NCBI GenBank assembly: GCA_030141605.1
Contig: JAQGDQ010000772.1
Location: 34,034-98,033, forward strand
DNA length: 64,000 nt
Source: Tubiluchus corallicola
Lineage: Eukaryota > Priapulida > Priapulimorpha > Priapulimorphida > Tubiluchidae
Direction: 5' to 3'
Below, piece by piece: positions 19,740-64,000 of the stretch; within the stretch, counting starts at the first letter, position 1, and each line of letters starts with the position of its first letter. The notes beneath the pieces are model-generated. The model made no database searches. It was not told the origin of the DNA and worked only from the letters and a program-made list of their open reading frames with translations. Position numbers and translations under genes: made by a program.

Positions 19740-22168
19740 TTACACGTTTGTTTTCTTTATAATTCTATTCTATGGCATCTGAAATACAACCCACACAACT
19801 GTCATTTCAGTCTTTTCTAGGACGTCCTTTGCCAAACTCGTTTTTCTTAACACCCATTATTGAAGCTGAAGTAAATACAGCAATAAATAATTTAAATCAG
19901 AATAAAGCCTCCGGTCATGAAAACATTCCTATATCTTTTTACAAATCAGCTGGTCTCTGTATTTCCCCTGTTCTAACTAAATTGTTTAACAAGGCTATTA
20001 CTGAAGGTACATTCCCAAACTGTTTAAAGATTGCTAAAATTATTCCTATTTAAAAAGGTGACTCCCCTGATAACCCCACTAACTATAGGCCAATATCTTT
20101 ACTTTCACCTATTTCCAAAATTTTTGAAAAATTGCTTTATGACAGACTAACTAAATTTATAAACGACAACAAAATTCTCTCTAGATTTCAGTTTGGGTTT
20201 CGCAAAAGATACTGCACAGCCCTAGCTATTGCTGAACTTATAGACAATCTGTTACTAAATATGGATCACAATAAGTACACCTGTGCCATATTCTTAGATT
20301 TGTCTAAGGCCTTTGATACTGTACAACATGATATTTTACTAGCCAAACTTGAACCTATGGTATCAGAGGCCTGCCTCTTTACACAATAGAAAACAATATA
20401 CATCTATCGAGAATAAAAACTCAGATCTGGTAAATGTGCAGTATGGTGTTCCTCAAGGCTCAACTCTTGGTCCCCTTTTTTTCTTACTCTACATAAATGA
20501 TCTCCCTTCAAATACCCAGTTACATACCAGACTTTTTGCTGATGATACTAGCTTTTTCAGTTCTGATACTAACATAAGTCACCTAGAAGAATTTCTTAAT
20601 GTTGAACTAGCTAAAATAGATCTATGGATGAGAGCCAACCGGCTTTCTATAAACTATTCCAAAACAAAATATATGATAATTGGTAATCCCAGAAAAGTAA
20701 AAAATTTAACATTAAATTTGACAATGGAAAATACCAGGATACAATCTGTACATCAAATAAAATATCTAGGAGTATTAATAGATCACAATCTTTCATGGAA
20801 AGCACATATACAATACCAAACAATTGTTAACAAAACCAGTAAAATTATAGGTATTTTTTCAAATGTTAGGCATTTTCTGAATTATGATTCAAAAAAACTT
20901 CTATATTCTTCCCTATTTTCACCGTATTTAGAATACAGCATACTTACCTATGGCTCAGCACCCCATTCCACATTGTATCCCCTAATTACAAATCAAAATA
21001 AATTTATAAAGCTTTGGACAAATACAAATAGAAGAGCCCATGTTACACCTTTGTACCACCAGCATAAAATCTTGAAACTTCGGGATATATATAAATTAGA
21101 GGTGGCCAAATTTTTATATAGGTTTAAACATAATATGCTTCCTGAAATTTTTCAGAATGATTACAAATCTGTAGCCCAGATGCACGAGTATCATACACGA
21201 TTTGCCACTAACCAAACTTTCTATGTACATAGATTTAATACTAACAAAGGGCAAAGATCTCTACCTTATGAAGGTGCTTTGTTGTGGAACAGCCTGTCTA
21301 TTGAACTAAAAAATGGCACCTTTAGCAATTTGATAATTAACTATAAATCCTTTCTTATTTCTAATTACAATGTGTGACTTTTCTGCTAAGATCAAATCTG
21401 ATAAATCTTCCCTGTTAGTGTTAATGTATTACCCTTGAGCTAATCTATTAACTATAATTATATTACCATAGTACATCTTCTCATCAAAGTGTAAAATTGT
21501 TATTATTTCTTCGCAACTATGAAAAGGGAAGGTAAGTAATAATCTTCAAATAAATCAATCAACTACAACAGTTTTTCTCATACTTAATGTTTTATAACTG
21601 TGCCTGCTCCACTTATGTTTTTACTTCCATATTATGCTCTTCTTACTTCATATATATTCACTTTATTATGATTATTTTGCTCGTTGTTTCACAGCTATTA
21701 TTAAGTTTTTATTATATTTTGTTTGAGTTTATTACTACATATTTTGTTTCTTTCACTAACTTATTATTTATGTTTTTTGTTGTTTTTTTTGGTTTGACTT
21801 TTTTCTAGTTTTTTTGTTTTAATTGGTTAGTTAAATGCTTTACATATTTTGTTAATCATCATTTCATATTTTTCATTTTATTTCTTTGTTGCATAGCCTA
21901 CTTAGTTGTTTCGCTTTCATGTTTAATGTATCCCCCCCATAAATTCATGTTAACAGTAGCACCACAAATTTTTTACAGTTTTCACTAACCTGAGAAGAGT
22001 AGCTGACTCGATGACCAATTGGTCTACCCTTTCTCCTGCACCCCCTTAACTCTTTCCTTTATGCTTAATTTATCCTTTTTTATTCAATAACTAAAAAAAA
22101 TAATTAGTCAATTTGTATACAGGTGTAAATGAGGAGATAAATAAAAATGTCTATGTCTATGTCTATTA
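19740..22168 (+). mobile_element. 5'-truncated CR1/jockey-like LINE
   Basis: A broken reverse transcriptase ORF (19772-21377), a roughly 600-bp AT-rich 3' UTR, a terminal hairpin around 21995-22040 with the palindrome GACCAATTGGTC, and AATAAAAATGTCTATGTCTATGTCT as tandem tail. No endonuclease domain precedes the RT, so the copy is 5'-truncated near 19740; the exact left edge is uncertain. Confidence 0.85.
19772..21377 (+). pseudogene. Non-LTR reverse transcriptase, inactivated
   Basis: RT motifs in order: NKASGHENIPISFYK, then after a stop codon (TAA 20051-20053) NYRPISLLSPISKIFEKLL, FQFGFRK, the block-A motif IFLDLSKAFDTVQHDILL, then a frameshift and small deletion near 20350-20400, VPQGSTLGPLFFLLYINDL, and the catalytic FADD motif in LFADDTSFF, followed by KYLGVLIDHNLSWKAHI. 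The C-terminus ends in LWNSLSIELKN and FLISNYNV at a stop. The enzyme primes reverse transcription of its own RNA at a nicked target. One nonsense codon and one frameshift make this copy non-autonomous; the palm residues themselves remain. Confidence 0.93.
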
Positions 22169-22824
22169 TAATTAAATTCACCAAATTTATGTTTTATTAA
22201 TGTTATGGACAATAGAATAAACTAAATTATATTAAACCAGAAAATGTGATATCCACAATTTATGTTGCTTTCATGTGTAGTGAATGTTACTAAATTGAAT
22301 AAACTAAATATGACACAAGTTCGAAAAATCATTCTCTTCTTTTGTAAAATTAGAAGTGTTTATAAGTACTGGCGCAACTAATAAGCCAATCACTCATATT
22401 CTCGCCAGATAACTCATGTCTTAGTGTAAGAAATTATTTTTTCAGAATCTATCCAACTCCTACACATCTATGATCAAGTGTGGATAAACCGTGGAACTAA
22501 ACCGCAAATTTGAAAACAAAAGACCATTCTGGGAAGGTGTTACCAAAATGTCGTCAAATGCCGAATGCCGCTGGTAGATAAATTATTGGTGATCATTTCA
22601 TTCTCTAAAATTTTGCCTGGATTGACTTATTAAAATGAGAATGTCATCCACTTTTAAAACATTAAGTAAGTTTTCATTTTTAGACATTTGATGCTATTTC
22701 GATGGATTATGTTTAAGGCAATTGAGACGGAAGTTGTATACAATTAAAAAATAGGAAATTTTGAGAATTTTTTACGACCTGTTTGTTTTTGTACTCGTGT
22801 AGTAAGTAAGTAGGATTAAGGGCT

Positions 22825-23960
22825 GCCCGCAGGCATGAAATTTTACTCGTATACCAAATTCGGGAGCGCAGACATGCAATTTTTAATTGTGCAAATCGCG
22901 CTATAGTCTATAGTCGCATTATAGAGCTTGAAGAGGTTGCATGTATGTGTGCATATTAATTCATAAAAAGACAAAATTTAATAGACACCGGGAATATTGA
23001 ACTTACCTAGCAACTTGACAGCAATTACAGAAAGGGCAATTTTATAAACTGTATGATGACTTGTAAAGTTACAGACTCTTCATCTCCACATCAAAGTTTG
23101 TCTAAAAAATGTTCACGTAGATGCTTTAATCAACACAAGAGGAAAAGTTTATCACAATGGAAAATTTTCTCACAAAACTGAAAAAGAGTTCATAGTGGCG
23201 CGACTCTACGTTCTTTAGTTACCGTTTTACTGGATGTGTCCAAACAGTTTTGATGAACTGCTGCATATTATAGGGCGTAGCACTGTACATTACCTGTCTC
23301 GATAATAAGTGGAGAAAGAACCTCACCTCAGAGAATCAGTACAAACTTTAAGCTGACTAATGTAGCAGCTGTCATATACTAGCATACATTACCTTAAAAA
23401 CAAAAACTACCGTCTGCACAAAAAAAGGAAGAAATGTTGTTTAGTGATATCAGATACGAAAAGGTTAAATTATTTAGTAGTGTGAATTTTTACAATTTAC
23501 AGTTCATGTATTTCCTAGGGAGAGTGCAAAATTTCTTTCATAAAAAGACAAATAGGCAAGTGCGATTGATTCACAGTGCACTGGAATATGGGAGTTTGAG
23601 CAACTAACCAGGAGTGTAAGTGGTGTCTGTCATTGCGGAAGGCTGCAGTAAAAAGAAAAATTAGCAGTGTGGAGTAAAAAGGTGTTGATTATATTGAGAT
23701 GTGTCATATGCGCTGTTCACTTTCAAAACTTCATATTTTGTCTTCAATTCCGAGTTTGTCACTTAGTCGCCTAATCGATGGTAGCAAAGATAGTAAGAAT
23801 AATTTATGGTCATTAATTTGTTCTTCTTATCTCTCTTTTATATGCTTAATGGGGCCTCTTCATAACGCTTAAGTATTGCGTTTAGCTGAAAGTTGTGCAA
23901 TTAAAAATTGCATGTCATATACTGCATGTCTGCGTGCCCCCAATGAAAAGGTACATAATG
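22825..23960. mobile_element. Candidate nonautonomous DNA element with subterminal inverted repeats
   Basis: GCAGACATGCAATTTTTAAT at about 22868 is matched in inverse orientation by ATTAAAAATTGCATG at about 23899 and GCATGTCTGCGTGCCCCC at about 23924, with TTGAAGAGG / CCTCTTCAT further inside. Ends and target duplication were not resolved. Confidence 0.45.
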
Positions 23961-26089
23961 AAATAATTCAGTAACTAAAAGTTTGAGCCAGATTGCAATT
24001 TTTAGTTGCATTAGTCTGCACGCCATGCTCTCATCGACTTAAGTTATTTAGAGATCTTGCTATTTTTAGTTTAGCAACTCAAAGTTGCACATCTGTACAG
24101 AATTTAGAGTACTTTTAGAATTTAGAGCACCAATCTTTTTAGTACATTATAAGCTGTTTGATGTCAATCCCTATTTCCATATAATTTACTATCCCTGCAA
24201 TTCTCTTCTGTTTATTGGCCTATTTTTTACTGTAAAGTATTTCCACACATCTGTCTTCGCATGTTTACTAACTACCACTACTAGTTACATTCTTGAGAAG
24301 ATAGCATGAAAAATTATTCATCCTTAAGAAATGGAAATAGTTATATGCACATTTAGAGCCACAGTTTGTGTAAACTTACCTCAGACTATAACAATGTATG
24401 TAAAATTTTTATTGGCGGCTTTGCAGTCATTTGATGCATATCACTGGTCAACACTAGTACATACCATCTCAAGGGTAGGCTTAGCAGACCTCGAAATTTC
24501 ATGTGAATGCTCATTCAGGTAATACCTAAGTTATGTAACAACCATTTTAGCACAACCTGACTTCCGTTCATGTGAATCCTTATTGTTGGTAGGTGACTAG
24601 TACTACTGTCATGTTCACTTTTCTTCTTTAAGCTACGTCATCTGCTCTTACAAGCTGTCATTGCTAAAACTCATTGCTTTACTATTTTGAAAAATATTCC
24701 CCCAAAAGAATTTGATAATCAGCATATGGTAGTCAGGCCGACCACAAAAAATTTTGTTTCTGTCTTACTTTATGAGCTCAAAAGATGTCAGTAGGGAGGG
24801 AAGAAAAAGCTTCTTTTTTTTCAAAAAAAATTTTCTTAAAGCTTTGTGAATGTGTAAAGCTGAGTCCCGGCCGGGTGTGCGATAAAGAAATATTACCAAG
24901 CAATTAGCCGGAAACAGAAGTATTGTTTTGCCTCACCATAGCTACTCTGCTCAGCCCAATCAGTTAAAGATGGCCACAATGTTTATAATTTTTGTTAATT
25001 TTGAAGTGAAGTAAATATGTTTCTATAGCACACTGTTGCTATACGTAGCATAAATTATGTTTTTCTAAATGTGCAAGCAAACGTGATAATTATAGTTTTT
25101 TACGCAAAGTATTATATTTATATTATCGCATCTTTTGATGAGTTACACGAAAAATCCTAGGTAACCTTTTTTCTAAATCACGATAAACTCCTGTGGTGTT
25201 GACCCCTCTCGATTAAAGTTTAAGAACCAGAGCAGTCCACTGCTTCTTCACTTTACCTCGAATGGTCATCAGCCTTGTTTTGACATGGTTTGTACACTAC
25301 ACATATCACAAGTGTACAATGGTTCCACATTTGTGGTATCAGGTGGTTTGTTTCAAGTGAATAATTGTAGCTGTGCTGTCTGAAAAGCTTAGTTTGCAAT
25401 GCATTTCACTTGAAACACACTACTGTATGTCTAGTGCGTTACAGAATGTATCGTTAAGTGTGGAGTACACAGCTCTCTCTGTGGTGTCTTATTATAACAT
25501 CTCGGTGTTAATCGCACCACGCACTTCCACCAGTGGGTATTTGCAATTAGGCTAATACGTCCGCTTTCTGATCTGTTCATTTAGAACCTGTATTGATTGA
25601 GACTAGCTGCTTCCGGAAATCAAATTTTCCCGTTACTTTCTGATCAATCACATGCTTGATGTTGGTGAAACTTGGCTATTGGGAACCTGACATCGGCGGG
25701 TGCTACCGAGTATGTAGTGCTTATTGTGCTGAGAATTGTGTTTATTTGCTAAAGCAATCATAGTAAGTAGTGCAGTAGTTCTAGTACTTTGTCACACATG
25801 CGTATGTATGGCATACTTGGCCCCCTGTACTGTTGCTCAGTAGCTTACTATTGATTAGTGTGTTTTAATAACATGATGTATCAACTTAACCTCAAATAGA
25901 CAAACGTGGTGGCTGAAAGATTTGGATGAGTGAAAAGCAATAAAAATTCTGTTTCCTATGAGATTTTCATTGGTTGCTCACACATTACTGTTAAACCATT
26001 GATAGTCGCTGTATTCAGAAATATGGTATAATATTATAGCTGGATGTGTCGTTTCAAAAGATATGAATAAGATCTTTATAAGTCAAAAC

Positions 26090-26660
26090 TTTTTATCATA
26101 TACACTTAAAGTACAATAAAACCCTACACTTACATAAAGCTCAGAAAACTCGCCTTGAAACTTTATACCACTTACGTACTGTCTTTTTTTGCATACAGGG
26201 CTTGCGTCGGCTGTGACGCTGTATAAAACCTGTAAATTTAAATTTCCGCGATGACCGTTAGACACAGCCATGTTGACGATAAGTCACTTGAAACAAGTTT
26301 AGATAACATTGCTTGAAGTTTGAAAAAATAATCAGAACATTCGTAGCGCACATGTTACTAACTAAGTAAGATTTGAATGTCTGTATCTTGTCAATAAGAT
26401 TAAAAATACATTTTTGATTAGTGAGTGGTGCACCCTGGAGGTAAGTCAATGAGATTTTCCCCTGATTTACGTTGTGCGTATATGACGTCATGTAATGGCG
26501 CGATCAGAACAGTTTTGCGGAAGATTTCAAATGAAAATGAACAAAAATTCTTTTCAACACGAGTAAGATATATGCTTGAAATTGCTATAAAGTAATATAA
26601 TTTTTTAAAGGAGATTTTTCTGAAACCTACTTCAGGTCCCCCTTTTCTTGTCATTTAAGT
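26090..26660 (+). repeat. Dispersed repeat C, copy 2 (full length)
   Basis: Matches the inverse of 46840-47410 along its whole length, from AAAACCCTACACTTACATAA through GGTGCACCCTGG, TGATTTACGTTG and CATGTAATGGCGC to CCTACTTCAGGTCCCC. No intact coding frame; class unknown. Confidence 0.8.
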
Positions 26661-26991
26661 GTCGAACAAAGTATGACAGCCTGTGTTGTTTTTGTCAAAA
26701 GGTTTTTTCAACCGAGTTGACAGTTGCATGGTTATATAAAATAGTTCAATGTAAAATTTGTTTTTTGCAAAGCTTCATTTACAAAAATTTATCTCACCTT
26801 GACAGCATTCAAGTGCCGGATTAGTTAACTCTAGCACAATTGTTTCAAGTTGTATTTAGTTTAGATTCTTTCTCACTTGTATCCATCAGCAAAAGTAGGT
26901 AATTCGTACTGCATCGGATGTTGACTTCACAAACTCTTAAATTGATCTCATCAAATCTGAGAATACATGTAAAGTACTTAGGATTTTAGTA

Positions 26992-27366
26992 TAGTCAGCC
27001 CTCGTTAAACCAGACTAATTTAGGGGGGGAGGGGGTCCGGTTTAGCCGATTGTCCGATTTATCCGATATGCCTATATATGGTCTATATTATACAGGAATA
27101 ATCACCTTAATAAGGCCTATATGCATTGCACTGTATACTATACTGTATATTACTTTAAAATAGTTAACCTGTGAGGATAAAGAAATTATTGTACAGTTTA
27201 AATAAAAAATGGCTTTGGCCCGTCAATGGCTCGTGGTGAGTTGGTAGGCCGTGTTGTGTTTAGCGCTCCGGCTCGGTCGGAAATCGGTCAGTTTCCTTTA
27301 CCACGGATGACGTCTGTTTTATCCGATATCCGGGCTAACGGGGTCCGGTTTAACGAGGGTCGACTG
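26992..27366. mobile_element. pogo/Tigger-type MITE
   Basis: Left end TAGTCAGCCCTCGTTAAACC and right end GGTTTAACGAGGGTCGACTG form about 24-bp terminal inverted repeats, flanked by TA on both sides (26990-26991 and 27367-27368). 375 bp, no transposase. Confidence 0.85.
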
Positions 27367-27479
27367 TACAAAAGTTTTTTCGAGTGTTATTTTTTATCTC
27401 ATTTAACATTACAGCTAAATTTGCCGTGATGTTCATTTTACTGTAAGTTGGAAAACAAGAAAACACTCTTCATAAATAA

Positions 27480-27725
27480 AGCTCAAAAATGCTGTATAAA
27501 AGTTGTAGATTTAAACTCCTGCAATGACCGTTAGGCATAGCCATTTTATAAGTATGCCATTTGAAACAAGCTTAGATAACTTTAGGTAAAATTTGAAAAA
27601 AAATCAGAGCATTTGTAGCACACTCTTTGCTAAGACACTAACTGAGTAAAAGTATAAATTACTTTGTTATCTTAATAACATCAGTAATCTGTTTATTTTT
27701 TGGTGAGCCATTGGTGCACTCTGGG
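27480..27725 (+). repeat. Dispersed repeat C, copy 3 (partial)
   Basis: AATGACCGTTAGGCATAGCC, then GAAACAAGCTTAGATAAC and GGTGCACTCTGGGATTGTGG follow the order seen in 26200-26440. Confidence 0.7.
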
Positions 27726-28057
27726 ATTGTGGTACAGTTACATTTTACTAGTTACCTCGAACAACTAGTTGCCAGGCCGTCACTTTGTTTACATCACGTA
27801 TATCAGTGTAACCACGTGTATATCTCTATGTATAAAAATATAGAATCAATTGTGCGGAGTTATTTGAGTCAATTGCAGACAGTTTTTATATACTTTTGCA
27901 TAGGAGCGGCCAGTTCTTAGGAATTTTTGAGACAATTAGATATCATGTATCCTTGATAGTTGGGTATTTTAAATCATGCATGAAACAAGGTAACTGATAT
28001 TTTAAGTCTACTTAGAGAGGCTCTCTATGGTCAAAAAATTGCAATTTGTTGCTGGCT

Positions 28058-28128
28058 CCAAGGGGGCCTCGCCCCCCTTGAACCCCCATGGGGTCTACAC
28101 GGCCCCCAACCCCCCGGCCTGTTTCAGT
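28058..28128. repeat. GC-rich hairpin patch
   Basis: AAGGGGGCCTCGCCCCCCTT folds on itself; next to it are CCCCCATGGGG and a C-rich run. It stands out sharply from the AT-rich surroundings. Flanks TCAAAAAATTGCAATTT and TTTTTTGCAATTTATCAT are similar to each other, suggesting a small insertion. Confidence 0.6.
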
Positions 28129-30414
28129 TTTTTGCAATTTATCATAGTCATTCCTGAAAATGCCTATTTTTAGCAAGTATTATCTCGCATACGATGCCTA
28201 AACTGACCACTTAGCCTACTGTTAGAAGACTGTACATCTGCAGCCTGTTTTGTAGACTCATCATTTATAGTCCGAGTTGTAAGAAACAAATTTCTAAATT
28301 GTCTGTGTTGCTTCCTGTCTTAGCTTTTTTCAGTGCTCAAGCTCGTTTCATACCAACTGTACTTTCTACAGACTGTCGCTTGTCGATAGAAACCACTTTT
28401 TCTTAATTTTAGTTCGTTGCAACTTGACTCTTGTTGGTTTGCATTATAGGATTAGCTATTATAAAAATTCTCTGAACATGAATATTGACTATTATATAAA
28501 TTTTGACTATTATCGGTATAGATTTCAAGCACTAATCGAGACAAACTATGAGTATACTTTTTACTTCATTACTGTTTGTCACTAACTCATATACTCACGT
28601 TTCGTATTTGCAATAAACAGGCAACAAAAAATTATGATAAATTATGGTAGTTGATGGCAGTAGTTGTTGTAGGTCTGGAAATTGTGCGGCATATTTGCAT
28701 AATTCGTCACGATATTTTTATTCTTACCCATAAGCCATTTTGTTCATAACCAGTATTCACAGAAAAGCAGCCCCCGGGTTCCTACAAGAGTTTATTTCCG
28801 ACACATGAAACCGAAGAAGTAGCTCTTTACAGCAATTATTCTGACGGGACAATCTGACAACTCATGAGACGACTTTAAGCCGCGATGTTATCGAAACAAA
28901 AAATTTACCATTTCTATCAATATCTGTTTCTATTACCTGTTTCCATCAAATTCCACCAAGATACCTGTTTCTATCAATTTCCTGTGTTGCATGAATTTCT
29001 GTTTCGGTTTGTAAAATTCATTGGTAACACGCCTGGGTTTAAGTTAATTGTAATTTGAAAAATAAAAAACTGTCTGCAATATAGTATATTTCAAGCAAGC
29101 TGTGTTATGTAACTGATACAGGTATATTATGCACGGTGTATACTGAAAGGTGTGTGGGCAAAACACAGTTTCGATGTTTTGAACTAAACGTTATAAAAAC
29201 ATTTTGTGCTATTTGTTGCCACCTGGGCGTGCATTCGGCTTACGTTTTTCCTAGGCAAGGTATTTCTAAATTATTAGTGGCATTAGTGTAACTTCTTAAT
29301 GCTAGTATCAATAGGATAACGGTCTGTGGTTACGTATTATTATTATTTGTTTGTTTGCTATGTAATTATTACAGTTTTTGTATGGAATATTATTGAGCGT
29401 AGTTTTTAACGCCTACATCTACGTCCCACTCATTCAAAATTTTTTTGGAAGTGTGCTAAACATAAACTTCATACCATTTTGTAGACTTTTCAACCCCTAC
29501 AAGCCCCACCATAGTTTTTTTTATAAAGATAATTGCCAACTGTGTACTATATTCTAAATTATAAGCAAAAATTCAAATTTGCAAAAACTGATCTATGCTT
29601 AAAAAAATTCACAGCACCCATCTTTGAAAGTTTCAGCTAATTTCTCTGCTACATTGAAACGACTAATACCTAGTTAAAAAATAAAAGAGAAATCAGCATG
29701 CATTGAATGGAATTTGAATACTAGAATCTCTTTTCTGCCTGCAGAAAACTATACTACACTCCCTGTTTGTTTTCTTTCAACACAGAAAATCCCTTCACCT
29801 TGTACGGTGATTCGATTTGCGCTGCCACATGATTTGATTTTTCAACTTAAACATGTCACCTGTAATGAAATCCTGACTGTACAGGTCTTCCCAGATGTTC
29901 CTCTGTCGTCAGATAGCTTTTAAGAGTTATAAAATTAAGATATTTTAACATCCAGACAATTTAAAGAAAGAATTTGTGAACATTTGTATATTTCGTCTAG
30001 AACTGGCAAAAAATTAAATAACTCTCCTTAATCCAGCATTAATGACCATATTTGTGCCTTTGGCCACAAAGCTGATTTTAACCATTTCGGCCTTGTGACA
30101 AGAGCTACAGATAGCTGGGACTTATTAATAAAAGAAAGTTTATCTATGTACCCTAATAAGCCTTCTCTTAATGTATAAAGCAGTTCAATTCATTTAACTT
30201 TATTTTCAAACACTTAGCTATTTGTTACTGTATCAATTTCTTTTCTTCAGGTCTACTTAATCATTACCTATTTGGCTTTGTAAATACATAATTAGTGCTT
30301 AAGTTGTTGTGTCAATTTCTTTACTGGTCTGTTTATTCATTACCTATCTGGCTTCTGTTAACTACTTACTTAGTGCATAATAGGCTATGCCTATATAAAC
30401 TGGTTGTAGGTTTG

Positions 30415-30515
30415 TAAATTTACCTCTGATGATGAGAGCAGCAGCTAGTCCAAACGTCTGGCATGATTTTAACTTTTCAATGTAAAAGTTTTTAATAAAG
30501 TTGTGTTGTTTTAAC
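30415..30515 (+). mobile_element. Possible Penelope-like element end with degenerate hammerhead core
   Basis: CTGATGA at 30426-30432, then a GAGAGCAGCAGC-AGTC stretch and CAAACGTC resemble the CUGAUGA / GAAAC core of hammerhead ribozymes carried by Penelope-like retroelements. The G of GAAA is replaced by C, so cleavage activity is unlikely. It is followed by AATAAAG. Tentative. Confidence 0.25.
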
Positions 30516-30584
30516 TATAAATATTTTATATTCAATTTATATACAATGTACCCAGAACAATATTCTCAAACTAATATATCATGT

Positions 30585-30775
30585 AAGGTATGACCATCCC
30601 ACAAATATAATTTACAAAAACAAATTTACCTCTTCCAAAAACAAATATAATGAAACAGTCATCAAAATATAACGCTATTAAAATATGGTCATCAATTCCA
30701 CGTGAAATGAAAACTCTTAATCTTTATCAATTTAAAAAAGCATCAAAGAATTACCTACTACAATGGTATAATTAA
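30585..30775 (+). pseudogene. LINE reverse transcriptase C-terminal fragment
   Basis: Reads RYDHPTNIIYKNKF and, after a one-base shift, KIWSSIPREMKTLNLYQFKK then NYLLQWYN and a stop, the usual W-(N/S)S-(I/L)P-E-K C-terminal signature of CR1-like RT ORFs. 5'-truncated and frameshifted. Confidence 0.7.
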
Positions 30776-31207
30776 CTCACAATTTTACTCATCCTGATCT
30801 TAAGTTACTAACAAAACTTATTTTGTTCTAATGTACGTTATAACTGATGAAATGTAATGTTAATTGTCAATTGTTCCACTTATCTGGGGGGGACTCGAAA
30901 GCTCCAATGCTCCTTCTTCCTCCTCACAGTAACTTGTTTAGTTTATAATTTTTTTCAATGTAATATCAGTATGTCTATGTTGCTCTGGAATAAATTCATA
31001 ATTCATGTACAGCTTGACTCTTTTAAGCTAGGATTTCACCTGTCTGTTATCTAATTAGCTGATCATCTTGTGACTAACACATTTATATTGTTACATTACA
31101 CTATTTCAGGTAAAGTGATGATTACTTTACATTAGTTAAGAAGCTGTAGTATTTAATATAATTTTCAGGAAGATTAGTATCTGGTTGCTAACAACACAAG
31201 CAGCACA

Positions 31208-63389
<32,182 letters not shown>

Positions 63390-63587
63390 GTAAGCCGTCT
63401 TTTGTAGGCGCTCGAGGGGTGCCTAACTATAGCAAGCAAGTTGTATTCTAGGGGACAGATTCGTTTGGATGGAACTCGTCACCCTGCTCAATTTGAAAAT
63501 TATTTTATCGGGAATTATAACAAATTTCCGCACCTGCTGCTGTTGAATTGATAGAACTGCCTTTCTGGCATTTCAGACCTTTCAGAC

Positions 63588-63995
<408 letters not shown>

Positions 63996-64000
63996 CAGCA

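Larger units (their letters stand above)
22169..30584. other. Intergenic region between the first LINE and WDFY3
   Basis: AT-rich DNA with an inverted-repeat element (22825-23960), two copies of repeat C, a pogo MITE and a GC-rich hairpin patch. No conserved coding exon was recognised. Upstream noncoding exons of WDFY3 could lie here but cannot be seen from sequence alone. Confidence 0.55.

Overview
The window is nuclear DNA of an animal, most likely an invertebrate. It is AT-rich and intron-rich, with canonical GT-AG introns and many non-LTR retrotransposon, hAT, pogo/Tigger and PIF/Harbinger remnants. I cannot name the species. The CaMKII N-terminus resembles invertebrate CaMKII (FSDNYD-KEELGKG, CVQKSTG) more than vertebrate CaMKII, but that is recollection of the family, not a search. 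I saw no bacterial, phage or CRISPR features.

Two conserved protein-coding genes are present, both cut by the window and divergently transcribed. (1) Minus strand, 14603 down to 6580: the first three coding exons (65, 95 and 60 nt) of calcium/calmodulin-dependent protein kinase II. They cover the N-terminus, the glycine-rich loop and the catalytic-lysine region of the kinase domain, and the rest lies left of position 1. (2) Plus strand, from 31208 to the right edge: the first 16 coding exons (2340 nt, 780 codons, all junction phases compatible) of the ortholog of WDFY3/Alfy (Drosophila blue cheese), a very large BEACH-WD40-FYVE autophagy scaffold. Only its N-terminal helical region is here. 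About 16.5 kb of intergenic DNA separates the two start codons.

Layout: 1-6579 CaMKII intron 3, with a tandem array of hairpin-bearing retroelement 3' ends and several dispersed repeats; 6640-11847 intron 2, with a long (GT)n(GA)n microsatellite; 11943-14538 intron 1, with a hAT MITE; 14604-14800 CaMKII 5' UTR/promoter region; 14800-31168 intergenic, holding a 5'-truncated, broken LINE (19.7-22.2 kb), a pogo MITE and dispersed repeats; 31169-64000 WDFY3. The WDFY3 introns hold a second broken LINE, hAT elements with clean 8-bp target duplications (one nested in another), two pogo/Tigger elements (one bearing about 30 copies of a 35-bp minisatellite), a Harbinger transposase relic, five other minisatellite arrays and a tRNA-derived SINE.

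The two genes have no obvious joint function, and I found no evidence for a new multi-gene system. The points most worth a second look are the probable cassette exon 12 of WDFY3 (in frame, Asp-rich, absent from the human sequence as I recall it, preceded by an array of splice-site look-alikes), the antisense LINE that reaches the exon 6 acceptor, the nested double-hairpin at the 3' ends of several retroelement fragments, and an overlapping uORF at the CaMKII start.
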